Assembly: GCF_040939305.1 (NCBI RefSeq)
Contig: NZ_CP162511.1
Location: 1,240,001-1,304,000, forward strand
Direction of reading: 5' to 3'
Origin: Herbiconiux sp. A18JL235
GTDB taxonomy: Bacteria > Actinomycetota > Actinomycetes > Actinomycetales > Microbacteriaceae
DNA length: 64,000 nucleotides
Below the pieces are notes generated by a model. The model saw nothing but the letters and a program-made list of their open reading frames with translations, ran no database searches and was not told where the DNA came from. How positions within the stretch are numbered: the first letter of the stretch is position 1; each line of letters opens with the position of its first letter. Position numbers and translations under genes: made by a program. Shown piece after piece: positions 1-10,369 of the stretch.

Positions 1-215
1 GCATGCCGCAGGCCGAACGGGCACGACGGATGCGCGCCTTGCGCAAGCGCGTGCAGGAGTTCGATGTCGCCCGCTGGTCGTCGTCGTTCCTCGAGACCCT
101 CACCACCCCGTCCGAGCGTCTCGCCCTCCCGAAGGCGAACCGGGGAGCGGGCAAGGCGGCCCGCTCAGGTCCACCGACCGATCTCGACGACGGTAGCGAA
201 GGAGACGGCGCATGA
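1..215 (+). CDS. otsA: trehalose-6-phosphate synthase, C-terminal end (cut by window edge)
   Basis: This is the last ~70 residues of OtsA, which makes trehalose-6-phosphate from UDP-glucose (or another NDP-glucose) and glucose-6-phosphate. The visible piece has the conserved end of GT20 synthases: a basic ERARRMRALRKRV stretch, then DVARWSSSFLETL. A disordered tail of about 35 residues follows and is probably genus-specific. The reading frame is open to the left edge, so the start lies outside. Its TGA overlaps the ATG of the next gene (ATGA at 212-215), so the two are translationally coupled. The call depends on the C-terminal signature and on the phosphatase neighbour, because no catalytic residue is inside the window. 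Confidence 0.85.
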   Translation, partial: MPQAERARRMRALRKRVQEFDVARWSSSFLETLTTPSERLALPKANRGAGKAARSGPPTDLDDGSEGDGA

Positions 216-1012
216 GCGGGAACCCGCTCGCCGCAGCAGGCGGTGACCCGGCGACCGAGGCGACCGAGTCGGCGCTCGAGCACCTCGCATCCGTGCCCCG
301 CCTGCTCGTGGCGCTCGACTTCGACGGCACCCTGGCCCCCGAGGTCGACCGGCCCGACGACGCGCGGGCGCTGCCCGAGGCGCACGAGGCCGTGCTGCGC
401 CTGCTCGAGCTGCCAGGGACCAGCGTGGCGATGATCTCGGGTCGCGCCATGGAGAGCCTCGAGCACGTGACCCGGCTGCCTGGATCGGCGCTCCTGGTCG
501 GTTCGCACGGGGTCGAGGTGCGGCACGACGGCGTGACCGAGCTCGCCCTCGACGACGAGGAGCAGCGAAAGGTCGCCCGACTCGGCGAAGCTCTACGGGC
601 CGTCGCGGAGCCGATCGAGGGCGCCTGGGTCGAGGCGAAACCCGCTGGGTTCGCGCTGCACACGAGGCTCGCCGGCGAGTCCGACAGTGCGGAGGCCGAG
701 CGCGCCGCGCTCGCTGCCGTGGGCGTCGAGGAGAACGGGCTCACGGTGCGTCGCGGCAAGAACGTCATCGAGTTCGCGGTGCGCTCCACCACCAAGGGCG
801 ACGCCGTGCGGAGGCTGCGCGAGCTGGTCGGTGCCGACGCGGTGCTCTTCGCCGGAGACGACGTGACCGACGAAGACGGCTTCCGGGCGCTCGGCCCGGG
901 AGACCTGGGGCTGAAGAGCGGGGAGGGCGAGACGGTCGCCCGGCACCGCGTGGCCGGCCCGGCCGAGGTCGCTGCCGTTCTGGCGCGACTCGCGGAGCTG
1001 CGCGCCCACTAA
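212..1012 (+). CDS. otsB: trehalose-6-phosphate phosphatase
   Basis: A 266-residue HAD-superfamily phosphatase that converts trehalose-6-phosphate to trehalose, an osmolyte and desiccation protectant. HAD motif I is DFDGTLAP, with D36 the likely nucleophile and D38 the general acid. Motif II lies in AMISGRAMESL. A TTKGDAVRRL lysine and an AGDDVTDEDGF acidic motif IV follow near residues 195-220. The length fits OtsB. The start overlaps the otsA stop by 4 bp, giving a two-gene otsAB unit. Its TAA stop at 1010-1012 is also the first half of the predicted -10 box of ilvD. Confidence 0.93.
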   Translation: MSGNPLAAAGGDPATEATESALEHLASVPRLLVALDFDGTLAPEVDRPDDARALPEAHEAVLRLLELPGTSVAMISGRAMESLEHVTRLPGSALLVGSHGVEVRHDGVTELALDDEEQRKVARLGEALRAVAEPIEGAWVEAKPAGFALHTRLAGESDSAEAERAALAAVGVEENGLTVRRGKNVIEFAVRSTTKGDAVRRLRELVGADAVLFAGDDVTDEDGFRALGPGDLGLKSGEGETVARHRVAGPAEVAAVLARLAELRAH

Positions 1013-1015
1013 ACT
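1010..1015 (+). promoter_or_regulatory. -10 box of ilvD (leaderless)
   Basis: TAAACT followed by six bases and then the ATG of ilvD at 1022. No Shine-Dalgarno sequence precedes that ATG. This predicts transcription starting at or next to the A of the start codon. The box overlaps the otsB stop codon. Confidence 0.6.
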
Positions 1016-1021
1016 CGTCAC

Positions 1022-2716
1022 ATGCCCGAAACAGACATGAAACCGCGGAGCCGTACCGTCACCGACGGAATCGAAGCCCTCACCTCGCGCGGGATGCTGC
1101 GCGGCGTCGGCATGGGCGACGGCGACTGGGAGAAGCCGCAGATCGGCATCGCCAGCTCGTGGAACGAGATCACCCCCTGCAACCTCTCGCTCGAGCGCCT
1201 GGCCCGCGCCAGCAAGGAGGGCGTGCACGCCGGCGGCGGCTACCCGCTGCAGTTCGGCACCATCTCCGTCTCCGACGGCATCTCCATGGGTCACGAGGGC
1301 ATGCACTTCTCCCTGGTCTCCCGCGAGGTCATCGCCGACTCCGTCGAGACCGTCATGATGGCCGAGCGCCTCGACGGCTCGGTGCTGCTCGCGGGCTGCG
1401 ACAAGTCGCTGCCCGGGATGCTCATGGCAGCCGCCCGACTCGACCTGGCCTCGGTGTTCCTCTACGCGGGCTCGATCGCCCCGGGCTGGGTGAAGCTCTC
1501 CGACGGCACCGAGAAGGACATCACGATCATCGACTCCTTCGAGGCCGTCGGCGCCGTGCGCGCCGGCCGTATGTCGATGGAGGACGCACACCGCATCGAG
1601 TGCGCCTTCGCCCCGGGTGAGGGCTCGTGCGGCGGCATGTACACCGCCAACACGATGGCGAGCGCCGCCGAGGCGATGGGCATGAGCCTCCCCGGCTCGG
1701 CGAGCCCCGCCGCCGCCGACCGCCGTCGTGACTACTTCGCCCACCGTTCGGGCGAGGCCGTCGTCAACATGCTGCGTCTCGGGCTCACCGCGCGTGACAT
1801 CATCACGAAGAAGTCGCTCGAGAACGCGATCGCCGTGGGCATGGCCTTCGGCGGCTCCACCAACCTCGTGCTGCACCTGCTGGCCATCGCCAACGAGGCC
1901 GAGGTCGAGCTCACGCTCGCCGACTTCAACAAGATCGGCGACAAGGTGCCCCACATCGGCGACCTCAAGCCCTTCGGCCGCTTCGTCATGAACGACGTCG
2001 ACCGTCACGGCGGCGTGCCTGCGGTGATGAAGGCGCTGCTCGACGAGGGCCTGCTGCACGGGGACGCCATGACGGTCACCGGCAAGACGGTGGAGGAGAA
2101 CCTCGCCGAGATGAGCATCGCCCCGCTCGACGGCGAGGTGCTGCGCCCGATCTCGAACCCGATCCACAAGTCGGGTGGTCTCACCATCCTCGAGGGCTCG
2201 CTCGCCCCCGAAGGTGCCGTGGTGAAGTCGGCGGGCTTCGACGCCGACGTGTTCGAGGGCCCCGCTAAGGTGTTCGAGCGCGAGCGTGCGGCGATGGACG
2301 CCCTCACCGAGGGCCGCATCGAGGCGGGCGACGTGGTGGTCATCCGCTACGAGGGCCCGAAGGGCGGCCCCGGCATGCGTGAGATGCTCGCCATCACCGC
2401 CGCCATCAAGGGCGCAGGACTCGGCAAAGATGTACTACTCTTGACGGACGGACGATTCTCAGGCGGCACAACCGGCCTGTGCATCGGCCACATAGCACCC
2501 GAAGCGGTCGACGCAGGTCCGATCGCCTTCGTGCGCGATGGTGATCTGATACGGGTCGATATCGCCGCTCGCTCGCTCGACCTACTTGTCGATCCCGCTG
2601 AGCTGGCAGCCCGCCGAGAAGGCTGGGCGCCCCTCCCTCCGCGCTACACCCGAGGCGTTCTCGCGAAGTACTCCAAACTGGTGCACTCCGCCGCTGTCGG
2701 CGCCATCACCGGGTAG
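1022..2716 (+). CDS. ilvD: dihydroxy-acid dehydratase
   Basis: A 564-residue IlvD/Edd-family dehydratase catalysing the third common step of valine and isoleucine synthesis (2,3-dihydroxy acid to 2-oxo acid). The conserved cysteine motifs for the Fe-S cluster are present: TPCN near residue 53, AGCDKSLPG near 126 and [11 protein letters not shown] near 203. The C-terminal [15 protein letters not shown] motif is intact. The start is chosen by the leaderless -10 box just upstream. Oddly, from about base 2414 codon use changes sharply to codons that are scarce before that point (GTA, CTA, TTG, CGA, ATA, TCA, ACA), while the protein stays in frame and family-like. Transcription may continue into ilvB 43 bases downstream. 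Confidence 0.96.
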   Translation: MPETDMKPRSRTVTDGIEALTSRGMLRGVGMGDGDWEKPQIGIASSWNEITPCNLSLERLARASKEGVHAGGGYPLQFGTISVSDGISMGHEGMHFSLVSREVIADSVETVMMAERLDGSVLLAGCDKSLPGMLMAAARLDLASVFLYAGSIAPGWVKLSDGTEKDITIIDSFEAVGAVRAGRMSMEDAHRIECAFAPGEGSCGGMYTANTMASAAEAMGMSLPGSASPAAADRRRDYFAHRSGEAVVNMLRLGLTARDIITKKSLENAIAVGMAFGGSTNLVLHLLAIANEAEVELTLADFNKIGDKVPHIGDLKPFGRFVMNDVDRHGGVPAVMKALLDEGLLHGDAMTVTGKTVEENLAEMSIAPLDGEVLRPISNPIHKSGGLTILEGSLAPEGAVVKSAGFDADVFEGPAKVFERERAAMDALTEGRIEAGDVVVIRYEGPKGGPGMREMLAITAAIKGAGLGKDVLLLTDGRFSGGTTGLCIGHIAPEAVDAGPIAFVRDGDLIRVDIAARSLDLLVDPAELAARREGWAPLPPRYTRGVLAKYSKLVHSAAVGAITG

Positions 2717-2759
2717 TACTGCGCGCATCCATCTACCGCGTTCGATCTGAGGACACCAC

Positions 2760-4577
2760 ATGACCACGGATGCCTTCCCCGTGCCGACCAGAAAGACAGC
2801 TCCACCCGCTCCGGGTGCCGACTCCGCCGCAGCCCCCGAGATGCTGACGGGCTCCGGCGCGGTGCTCCGCGCCCTCGAGCTCCTCGGCGTCAAAGACGTC
2901 TTCGGGCTCCCGGGCGGCGCCATCATCCCGTTCTACGACGAGCTGATGACGCAGGACAAGATCCGCCACATCCTCGTGCGCCACGAGCAGGGTGCGGGCC
3001 ACGCCGCCGAGGGTTACGCCTCCGCCACCAACCAGGTGGGTGTGGCCATCGCCACCAGTGGCCCTGGCGCCACCAACCTGGTCACCGCGATCGCCGACGC
3101 CTACATGGACTCGGTGCCGCTGCTGGCCATCACCGGCCAGGTGTTCTCGCACCTCATGGGCACCGACGCCTTCCAGGAGGCCGACATCCAGGGCATCACG
3201 ATGCCCATCACGAAGCACTCCTTCCTGGTCAAGCGCGCCGAAGACGTGGCACCCACCCTCGCCGCGGCCTACCAGATCGCCTCGACCGGGCGCCCCGGCC
3301 CCGTGCTCGTCGACATCACCAAAGACGCGCAGCAGAACACGGCGCCGTTCATCTGGCCGCCGAAGGTCGACCTGCCGGGTTACCGCCCTGTCACGAAGGC
3401 GCACGGCAAGCAGATCCAGGCGGCGGCACAGCTGCTCGCCGAGTCGAAGAAGCCCGTCTTCTACGTCGGCGGAGGCGTCATCCGTGCGCAGGCGACCCCC
3501 GAGCTCGCGCAGCTCGCCGAGGTCACCGGCGCGCCTGTCGTCACCACGTTGATGGCCCGCGGCGCGTTCCCCGACTCGCACCCGCAGAACCTCGGCATGC
3601 CCGGCATGCACGGCACGGTGCCCGCCGTGCTGGCGCTGCAGGAGGCCGACCTGCTGGTGTCGCTCGGCGCCCGCTTCGACGACCGCGTCACCGGCAAGGC
3701 CAGCGAGTTCGCCCCGCACGCCAAGGTGGTGCACGTCGACATCGACCCCGCCGAGATCTCGAAGATCCGCGTCGCCGACGTGCCGATCGTGGGCGACGCC
3801 AAGGAGGTCATCTCCGACCTCATCAAGGCCTACGCCGAGATCTCGCGCGAGAAGCTCGACATCGCCGAGTGGTGGTCGTACCTCGACGAGCTGCAGGAGA
3901 AGTTCCCGCTCGGCTACTCCGAGCCCACCGACGGGCTGATGGCGCCGCAGTACGTCATCAAGCGCATCGGCGAGCTCACCGGCCCCGAAGGTGTGTACGC
4001 GGCGGGAGTCGGCCAGCACCAGATGTGGGCGGCCCAGTTCATCCAGTACGAACGCCCCAACGCCTGGCTCAACTCCGGGGGAGCGGGCACCATGGGGTAC
4101 GCGGTTCCGGCGGCGATGGGAGCCAAGGTGGCCGAGCCCGACCGCGTGGTGTGGGCGATCGACGGCGACGGATGCTTCCAGATGACCAATCAGGAGCTCG
4201 CCACCTGCACGATCAACGACATCCCGATCAAGGTCGCGATCATCAACAACTCCTCGCTCGGCATGGTGCGCCAGTGGCAGACCCTGTTCTACGACGGGCG
4301 CCACTCGTTCACCGACCTGCACACCGGGCACGAGACGCGCATGGTCCCCGACTTCGTGAAGATGGCCGATGCGTACGGTGCGCTGGGCATCCGGGTGACG
4401 AAGGCCGAAGACGTCGACGCCGCCATCAAGCTCGCCCTCGAGACGAACGACCGCCCCGTGGTGATCGACTTCATCGTCTCGGCCGACGCCATGGTCTGGC
4501 CGATGGTCCCGCAGGGCACCTCGAACAGCCAGATCCAGTACGCCAAAGAGCACGCCCCCGAGTGGGACGAGGAGTAG
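2760..4577 (+). CDS. ilvB: acetolactate synthase, large subunit
   Basis: A 605-residue thiamine-diphosphate enzyme that condenses pyruvate with pyruvate or 2-oxobutyrate, the first committed step to branched-chain amino acids. The N-terminal Pyr domain has the catalytic glutamate in [14 protein letters not shown]. The central domain contains the [10 protein letters not shown] region. The C-terminal PP domain carries the TPP/Mg motif beginning [14 protein letters not shown] and ending [14 protein letters not shown]. An SD-like GAGGA lies about 8 bases before the ATG. The first ~25 residues are Pro/Ala-rich, as in other actinobacterial IlvB proteins. It is followed after 4 bases by the regulatory subunit. 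Confidence 0.97.
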   Translation: MTTDAFPVPTRKTAPPAPGADSAAAPEMLTGSGAVLRALELLGVKDVFGLPGGAIIPFYDELMTQDKIRHILVRHEQGAGHAAEGYASATNQVGVAIATSGPGATNLVTAIADAYMDSVPLLAITGQVFSHLMGTDAFQEADIQGITMPITKHSFLVKRAEDVAPTLAAAYQIASTGRPGPVLVDITKDAQQNTAPFIWPPKVDLPGYRPVTKAHGKQIQAAAQLLAESKKPVFYVGGGVIRAQATPELAQLAEVTGAPVVTTLMARGAFPDSHPQNLGMPGMHGTVPAVLALQEADLLVSLGARFDDRVTGKASEFAPHAKVVHVDIDPAEISKIRVADVPIVGDAKEVISDLIKAYAEISREKLDIAEWWSYLDELQEKFPLGYSEPTDGLMAPQYVIKRIGELTGPEGVYAAGVGQHQMWAAQFIQYERPNAWLNSGGAGTMGYAVPAAMGAKVAEPDRVVWAIDGDGCFQMTNQELATCTINDIPIKVAIINNSSLGMVRQWQTLFYDGRHSFTDLHTGHETRMVPDFVKMADAYGALGIRVTKAEDVDAAIKLALETNDRPVVIDFIVSADAMVWPMVPQGTSNSQIQYAKEHAPEWDEE

Positions 4578-4581
4578 ACCC

Positions 4582-5091
4582 ATGAGCACACACGTTCTGA
4601 GCCTGCTCGTCGAAGACAAGCCCGGCCTCCTCACCCGCGTGGCGGGGCTGTTCGCCCGACGCGGCTTCAACATCGAGTCGCTCGCCGTCGGCGCCACCGA
4701 GATCGAGGGCCTCTCGCGCATCACCGTGGTGGTCGACGTCGAGGAACTCCCGCTCGAACAGGTCACCAAGCAGCTCAACAAGCTGATCAACGTGATCAAG
4801 ATCGTCGAGCTCGACCCGTCGCAGGCGATCCAGCGCGAGCATCTGCTCATCAAGGTGCGCGTCGACAACACGACGCGCTCGCAGGTGCTCGAAGCGGTCA
4901 ACCTGTTCCGCGCCCGTGTCGTCGACGTGGCGACCGATGCCCTCGTCATCGAGGTCACCGGCGACTCGGGCAAGACGCAGGCCTTCCTGCGGGTGCTCGA
5001 GCCCTACGGCATCAAGGAGATCGCCCAGTCGGGCCTCCTCGCCATCGGCCGCGGCGGCAAGAGCATCACCGAACGCGTCTTCAAGAGCTAG
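4582..5091 (+). CDS. ilvN: acetolactate synthase, regulatory small subunit
   Basis: A 169-residue ACT-domain protein that activates IlvB and mediates valine feedback inhibition. The ACT domain spans roughly residues 3-76 (HVLSLLVEDKPGLLTRVAGLFARRGFNIESLAVG). A C-terminal IlvH-type domain follows (RVDNTTRSQVLEAVNLFRARVVDV...GDSGKTQAFLRVL). The length is typical. It starts 4 bases after the ilvB stop, which implies co-translation and equimolar assembly with the large subunit. Confidence 0.96.
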   Translation: MSTHVLSLLVEDKPGLLTRVAGLFARRGFNIESLAVGATEIEGLSRITVVVDVEELPLEQVTKQLNKLINVIKIVELDPSQAIQREHLLIKVRVDNTTRSQVLEAVNLFRARVVDVATDALVIEVTGDSGKTQAFLRVLEPYGIKEIAQSGLLAIGRGGKSITERVFKS

Positions 5092-6162
<1,071 letters not shown>

Positions 6163-6177
6163 CGCCTGACCCTCGCC

Positions 6178-6215
6178 ACGAAGGGCCCTCGAACTCCGGT
6201 TCGGGGGCCCTTCGT
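6178..6215 (+). terminator. hairpin terminator of the ilv operon
   Basis: Inverted repeat ACGAAGGGCCC (6178-6188) and GGGCCCTTCGT (6205-6215). An inner CGAAC/GTTCG pair joined by one T-G wobble gives a near-continuous 17-bp stem with a TCCG tetraloop. There is no long T tract, as is common in high-GC actinobacteria. Confidence 0.85.
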
Positions 6216-6227
6216 CGTGGGGCCGGG

Positions 6228-6233
6228 TACAGT
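6228..6233 (+). promoter_or_regulatory. -10 box (leaderless) for gene at 6241
   Basis: TACAGT, then seven bases, then ATG at 6241. There is no SD sequence. It sits just after the ilvC terminator and so marks a new transcription unit. Confidence 0.5.
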
Positions 6234-6240
6234 GAGGGGC

Positions 6241-6747
6241 ATGAGCGACCCGCGGGATGACGACGAGGATGCCCTGGGGTGGGCCGGCGACGACGACCCC
6301 ACGCTGGCGCCGGTCGGTGTTCCAGCCCGGCGGCCCGCCTCCGACGCCGTGACGGGTGCTGCCGAGGCGGCAGCGCCCCGCAAGACCGTGCTCGACGAGG
6401 CCGAGGAGGCCGAAGACCGCGCAGTCGAGAGCGAGCTCGCGGCGGCGGAGGCCGAAAGCGCCCAGCTGAGCTCGGCGGCCCTCATCGGCTACGGGGTGAT
6501 CGGCGGCGTCTACCTGCTCTTCACGATCGGCTGGATCGTGAGCTTCGCGCGGTACGAGCAGCCGATCGACGTCGACTTCACCGTGCTCAGCCACCGCATC
6601 GCGCAGTCGCTCGCTGTGGCGGCCGCTCCGCTGTGGTTCGTGGCCACGCTGCTCCTGACCCAGCGCAAAGACGTGCGCTGGGCGTTCGTCTGGCTCGTCG
6701 TCGGCGTGCTCGTGCTCGTGCCCTGGCCGTTCCTGATGGGAGTGTGA
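6241..6747 (+). CDS. small membrane protein of unknown function
   Basis: A 168-residue protein with an acidic Ala/Glu-rich cytoplasmic N-terminus (about residues 1-75). Two predicted transmembrane helices follow (LIGYGVIGGVYLLFTIGWIVSFA, and a second pair of hydrophobic segments near the end: LAVAAAPLWFVATLLL and WAFVWLVVGVLVLVPWPFLMG). The motif between them (FARYEQPIDVDFTVLSHRIAQSLA) is typical of a DNA polymerase III subunit gamma/tau-like or DUF-type family seen after ilvC in Microbacteriaceae, but no function is assigned. ATG 6241 is preferred to the upstream in-frame GTG at 6217 because the -10 box lies between them. The next gene begins 1 base after its stop. Confidence 0.7.
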   Translation: MSDPRDDDEDALGWAGDDDPTLAPVGVPARRPASDAVTGAAEAAAPRKTVLDEAEEAEDRAVESELAAAEAESAQLSSAALIGYGVIGGVYLLFTIGWIVSFARYEQPIDVDFTVLSHRIAQSLAVAAAPLWFVATLLLTQRKDVRWAFVWLVVGVLVLVPWPFLMGV

Positions 6748-6748
6748 C

Positions 6749-7111
6749 GTGACCACAGCATCCGTGCCGCACGCCGGAACGCCGGGCGCCCCCGCCAAGC
6801 GCGGCTTCCGCACCTTCGGCCGACGCGGCTGGGCGGTGGCGGTGGTCGCCGCGTTCTTCTACGCGTACCACCTGTGGGGAGGCGTCGCGAACCTCATCGG
6901 CGTGGTCGCCACCTTCTCGAGCTACGGCGTCGAGCTCTCGGGCAGCGTCTGGGCGCTCGTCATCGGCTACGCGGTGGTGCCGATCGTGGTGTACCTGGCC
7001 GCGCTGTTCGTGGGCCGCACCCTGCCGAACCTCGGCCGCATCGTGGTGTTCGCCGTGGGCTTCGCCGTGGTCTCGGTCATCTCGCTCGACCTCCTCGCCC
7101 TCGCCAACTGA
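6749..7111 (+). CDS. small multi-pass membrane protein of unknown function
   Basis: A 120-residue protein starting at GTG, one base after the stop of the preceding membrane-protein gene, so the two are almost certainly co-translated. After a short basic N-terminus (KRGFRTFGRRGW) there are three hydrophobic segments at about residues 30-50, 63-85 and 95-118. No catalytic motif is visible. The pair may form a small hetero-oligomer in the membrane; this is inference from coupling only. Confidence 0.7.
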   Translation: MTTASVPHAGTPGAPAKRGFRTFGRRGWAVAVVAAFFYAYHLWGGVANLIGVVATFSSYGVELSGSVWALVIGYAVVPIVVYLAALFVGRTLPNLGRIVVFAVGFAVVSVISLDLLALAN

Positions 7112-7198
7112 CCCGGGTCGACCTCGCGCCGGGCGAGATCCCCACGGCTCAGCCGCTCGCTCGGCGTCGCCCTAGCTCTCCGGTGGTGCGGGCTGAGC

Positions 7199-7597
7199 TC
7201 AGGCGATCGCGACGAAGAGCACGAGGGCGGCGAGCACCATCTGGCCGAGGAGGCGGGGGACGAGGGGGATGGCGAAGACGCCGAAGCGGTCGGGGTGGCG
7301 GGCGGCGTAGGCGTTCGCCGGGAACACGCAGGCGAGGAACACCACGAGGGCGATCCCCGCGGCGAGCCGTGTGGGCGGGAACAGCAGACCCAGCCCGCCC
7401 GCGATCTCGCACACCCCGGTGAGGTACACGAGCATCCGGGGCGAGAGCACCCCCTCGCGACGGAGGCGGGGTGGGATCATCGCCGCCATGGTGCGCACCG
7501 AGCGCGGCACGAAGTGGTTGATGCCCATGCCCACGAAGACGACGGCCACCAGGATGCGGAGTACGGTCGCCACGACATCGAGCGTCATCGGGTCCAT
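7199..7597 (-). CDS. DoxX-family membrane protein
   Basis: A 132-residue four-helix membrane protein of the DoxX/DoxD-like class. Helices are at ~8-28 (VATVLRILVAVVFVGMGINHF), ~52-72 (YLTGVCEIAGGLGLLF), ~78-96 and ~108-130. The GxCEIxGGLGLLxP motif in helix 2 is characteristic. DoxX proteins have been linked to redox and thiol stress in some actinobacteria, but the substrate here is unknown. It is transcribed away from serA, and its -10-like CAGAAT predicts a leaderless mRNA. A second in-frame ATG three codons in is also possible. Confidence 0.8.
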   Translation of the reverse strand: MDPMTLDVVATVLRILVAVVFVGMGINHFVPRSVRTMAAMIPPRLRREGVLSPRMLVYLTGVCEIAGGLGLLFPPTRLAAGIALVVFLACVFPANAYAARHPDRFGVFAIPLVPRLLGQMVLAALVLFVAIA

Positions 7598-7603
7598 GCC
7601 CTC

Positions 7604-7609
7604 ATTCTG
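7604..7609 (-). promoter_or_regulatory. -10 box (leaderless) of the doxX-like gene
   Basis: On the minus strand CAGAAT is followed by six bases and the ATG at 7597. It lies back to back with the serA -10 box at 7617-7622, so the two promoters share a compact divergent region. Confidence 0.45.
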
Positions 7610-7616
7610 CCTGCAC

Positions 7617-7622
7617 TAGAGT
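7617..7622 (+). promoter_or_regulatory. -10 box of serA
   Basis: TAGAGT located 39 bases before the GTG start of serA. It predicts a transcript with a ~35-base leader containing the SD-like GAAGGA, unlike the leaderless neighbours. Confidence 0.45.
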
Positions 7623-7661
7623 TGTCGGGTTCCCCACCGTAGAACCGAAGGACCCGATTCC

Positions 7662-9251
7662 GTGTCGAAGCCGGTCGTGCTCATCGCCGAAGAACTGTCC
7701 CCCGCCACCGTCGAGGCCCTCGGCCCCGACTTCGACGTGCGCAACGTCGACGGCACCGACCGGCCCGCGCTGCTCGCGGCGCTCGCCGAGGCGAACGCGG
7801 TGCTCGTGCGCTCCGCCACGAAGGTCGACGCGGAGGCCATCGCTGCGGCCCCGAAGCTCAAGGTCATCGCGCGGGCCGGGGTGGGGCTCGACAACGTCGA
7901 CATCCCCGCCGCCACCACCGCGGGCGTCATGGTGGTCAACGCGCCCACCTCGAACATCATCTCGGCGGCCGAGCTCACAGTGGGCCACATCCTGAGCCTC
8001 GCCCGCCACATCCCCGCCGCCCACGCCGCTCTCGCCGAGGGCAAGTGGAAGCGCTCCGCCTACACCGGCGTCGAGCTCTACGAGAAGACCGTCGGCATCA
8101 TCGGCCTCGGCCGCATCGGCGCCCTCATCACCGCGCGCCTTCAGGCCTTCGGCGTGAACGTCATCGCCTACGACCCCTACGTCACGAGCGCCCGCGCGCA
8201 GCAGCTCGGCGTCACCCTGGTGACCCTCGACGAACTGCTCACGCAGAGCGACTTCATCACCATCCACATGCCGAAGACCCCCGAGACCACCGGCATGATC
8301 GGCGACGAGCAGCTGAAGCTCATGAAGCCGAGCGCCTTCGTCGTGAACGTCGCCCGCGGCGGGCTCATCGACGAGGATGCGCTCCACCGCGCCCTCACGG
8401 AGGGCACCATCGCCGGTGCCGGCCTCGACGTGTTCGTGAGCGAGCCCCCGAAGGACTCGCCTCTGCTCGGCCTGCCCAACATCGTGGTCACCCCCCACCT
8501 CGGCGCCTCCACCGACGAGGCGCAGGAGAAAGCCGGGGTCGCCGTGGCGAAGTCGGTGCGCCTCGCGCTCTCGGGCGAGCTCGTGCCCGACGCCGTGAAC
8601 GTTGCCGGCGGTGTCATCGACCCGTACGTGCGCCCCGGCATCCCCCTGGTGGAGAAGCTCGGCCAGGTGTTCGCCGGGCTGGCGACCAGCCCGCTCACCT
8701 CGGTCGACGTCGTCGTGCGCGGCGAGCTCGCCGACTACGACGTCAGCGTGCTCAAGCTGGCGGCCTTGAAGGGCGTGTTCACCAACCAGGTGAGCGAGTC
8801 GGTCTCCTACGTCAACGCGCCGGTGCTCGCCGAGCAGCGCGGGGTCGCCGTGCGCCTCATCACCGACGCCGTGTCGGAGGAGTACCGCAACGTCATCACC
8901 CTCGAGGGCGCGTTGAGCGACGGTTCGCAGATCTCGGTGTCGGGAACCCTCACGGGCACCAAGCAGATCGAGAAGATCGTCGGCATCAACGGCTACGACG
9001 TCGAGGTGCCGTTCGCCGAGCACCTCATCGTGATGCTCTACACCGACCGCCCGGGCATCGTCGCCGTCTACGGCAAGGAGTTCGGCGAGGCGGCGGTCAA
9101 CATCGCCGGCATGCAGATCGCCCGGCACGAGGCCGGCGGCAAGGCCCTGAGCGTCCTCACCGTCGACTCCCCGGTGCCCGACGGCCTGCTCGAGACCGTG
9201 CGGGTGGCCATCGACGCCGACGTGCTGCGCGAGATCGACATCGTCGAGTAG
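7662..9251 (+). CDS. serA: D-3-phosphoglycerate dehydrogenase
   Basis: A 529-residue NAD-dependent enzyme, the first step of serine synthesis. The catalytic and Rossmann part spans residues 1-~300, with GLGRIG at ~148-153, the substrate arginine in NVARGGLIDEDAL and the catalytic histidine in VVTPHLGASTDEAQ. An allosteric substrate-binding domain follows (~310-450), then a C-terminal ACT domain (~455-529, HLIVMLYTDRPGIVAVYGKEF) that senses serine. This four-domain length is the actinobacterial type. The GTG start is preceded by GAAGGA. It sits between the ilv and leuB-ilvE blocks. Confidence 0.96.
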   Translation: MSKPVVLIAEELSPATVEALGPDFDVRNVDGTDRPALLAALAEANAVLVRSATKVDAEAIAAAPKLKVIARAGVGLDNVDIPAATTAGVMVVNAPTSNIISAAELTVGHILSLARHIPAAHAALAEGKWKRSAYTGVELYEKTVGIIGLGRIGALITARLQAFGVNVIAYDPYVTSARAQQLGVTLVTLDELLTQSDFITIHMPKTPETTGMIGDEQLKLMKPSAFVVNVARGGLIDEDALHRALTEGTIAGAGLDVFVSEPPKDSPLLGLPNIVVTPHLGASTDEAQEKAGVAVAKSVRLALSGELVPDAVNVAGGVIDPYVRPGIPLVEKLGQVFAGLATSPLTSVDVVVRGELADYDVSVLKLAALKGVFTNQVSESVSYVNAPVLAEQRGVAVRLITDAVSEEYRNVITLEGALSDGSQISVSGTLTGTKQIEKIVGINGYDVEVPFAEHLIVMLYTDRPGIVAVYGKEFGEAAVNIAGMQIARHEAGGKALSVLTVDSPVPDGLLETVRVAIDADVLREIDIVE

Positions 9252-9269
9252 GCGGCCTGTGCGGGTCAC

Positions 9270-9275
9270 TAGAAT
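9270..9275 (+). promoter_or_regulatory. -10 box (leaderless) of leuB
   Basis: TAGAAT, six bases, then ATG at 9282 with no SD sequence. It is one of the best matches to the TAnnnT-N6-ATG pattern in the window. Confidence 0.65.
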
Positions 9276-9281
9276 TCAGCT

Positions 9282-10355
9282 ATGGCTCGCACCGTGAAAC
9301 TCGCACTCATTCCCGGCGACGGCATCGGACCGGAGGTCGTCGCCGAGGCGGTGAAGGTTCTCGACGCCGTGACTGAGGGCAGCTCCGTCACCTTCGAGAA
9401 GACGCACTTCTCGCTCGGTGCGGCACGCTACCTCGAGACCGGCGACGTGCTCACCGACGACGACCTCGCCGCCATCGCCTCGCACGACGCCATCCTGCTC
9501 GGCGCGGTGGGCGGTGTGCCAGGAGACCCTCGGCTTAAGGACGCCAACATCGAGCGGGGCCTCCTGCTGCGGCTGCGCTTCGCGCTCGACCACTACGTGA
9601 ACCTGCGCCCCACCGTCATCTACCCGGGCGTGCCCTCGCCGCTCGCCTCGCACGGCGACGTCGACTTCGTCGTGGTGCGCGAGGGCACCGAGGGGCCGTA
9701 CGTCGGCAACGGCGGTGCCATCCGCCAGGGAACCCCGCACGAGATCGCGAACGAGGTCTCGGTGAACACCGCCTATGGTGTCGAGCGCGTCGTACGCGAC
9801 GCCTTCGCGCGCGCCCAGGCCCGCCGCAAGAAGCTCACCCTGGTGCACAAGACGAACGTGCTCACCTTCTCGGGCGGGCTGTGGAAGCGCATCGTCGACG
9901 AGGTGGGGGCCACCTTCCCAGAAGTGGCCGTGGACTATCTGCATGTCGACGCCGCGACCATCTTCCTGGTCACCGACCCTGCTAGATTCGATGTCATCGT
10001 CACAGACAATCTCTTCGGCGACATCCTCACCGACCTGGCCGGCGCAATCAGCGGCGGGATCGGCTTGGCGGCCTCGGGCAACATCAACCCCGACGGCACG
10101 TATCCCTCGATGTTCGAACCGGTGCACGGCTCCGCTCCCGACATCGCAGGCCAGCAGAAGGCCGACCCCACGGCGGCGATCCTCTCGGCCGCCCTCCTGC
10201 TCGAGCACCTCGGGCTCGAGGCCGAGGCGAAGGCGGTGCGCACCGCCGTGGTCGCCGACATCGCGGGCCGCGACGGCTCCGCCCGCCCGACCGCGGCGGT
10301 CGGCGACGCGATCGTCACTGCGCTGGCCGCCCCAGAACCCGCCACGACACACTGA
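9282..10355 (+). CDS. leuB: 3-isopropylmalate dehydrogenase
   Basis: A 357-residue NAD-dependent oxidative decarboxylase of leucine synthesis. Visible signatures are the N-terminal [11 protein letters not shown], the substrate-arginine region [29 protein letters not shown], the catalytic lysine in VHKTNVL and the metal/NAD block [29 protein letters not shown] with [13 protein letters not shown]. Codons around 9970-10030 are less GC-biased than the rest, although the protein is intact. It is followed by ilvE with a 14-base gap, so it heads a leuB-ilvE-FAH operon. Confidence 0.96.
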   Translation: MARTVKLALIPGDGIGPEVVAEAVKVLDAVTEGSSVTFEKTHFSLGAARYLETGDVLTDDDLAAIASHDAILLGAVGGVPGDPRLKDANIERGLLLRLRFALDHYVNLRPTVIYPGVPSPLASHGDVDFVVVREGTEGPYVGNGGAIRQGTPHEIANEVSVNTAYGVERVVRDAFARAQARRKKLTLVHKTNVLTFSGGLWKRIVDEVGATFPEVAVDYLHVDAATIFLVTDPARFDVIVTDNLFGDILTDLAGAISGGIGLAASGNINPDGTYPSMFEPVHGSAPDIAGQQKADPTAAILSAALLLEHLGLEAEAKAVRTAVVADIAGRDGSARPTAAVGDAIVTALAAPEPATTH

Positions 10356-10369
10356 CCGAAAGACAGCCC

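Noticed and set aside
2414..2716. End of ilvD as a separate foreign gene
   Set aside because: The protein continues through the IlvD C-terminal motif with no break, so only the codon use differs.
2733..4973. Long antisense open frame opposite ilvB and ilvN
   Set aside because: It is low-complexity and rich in Arg, Gly, Val and Asp, lacks any motif, and overlaps clearly functional ilv genes on the other strand.
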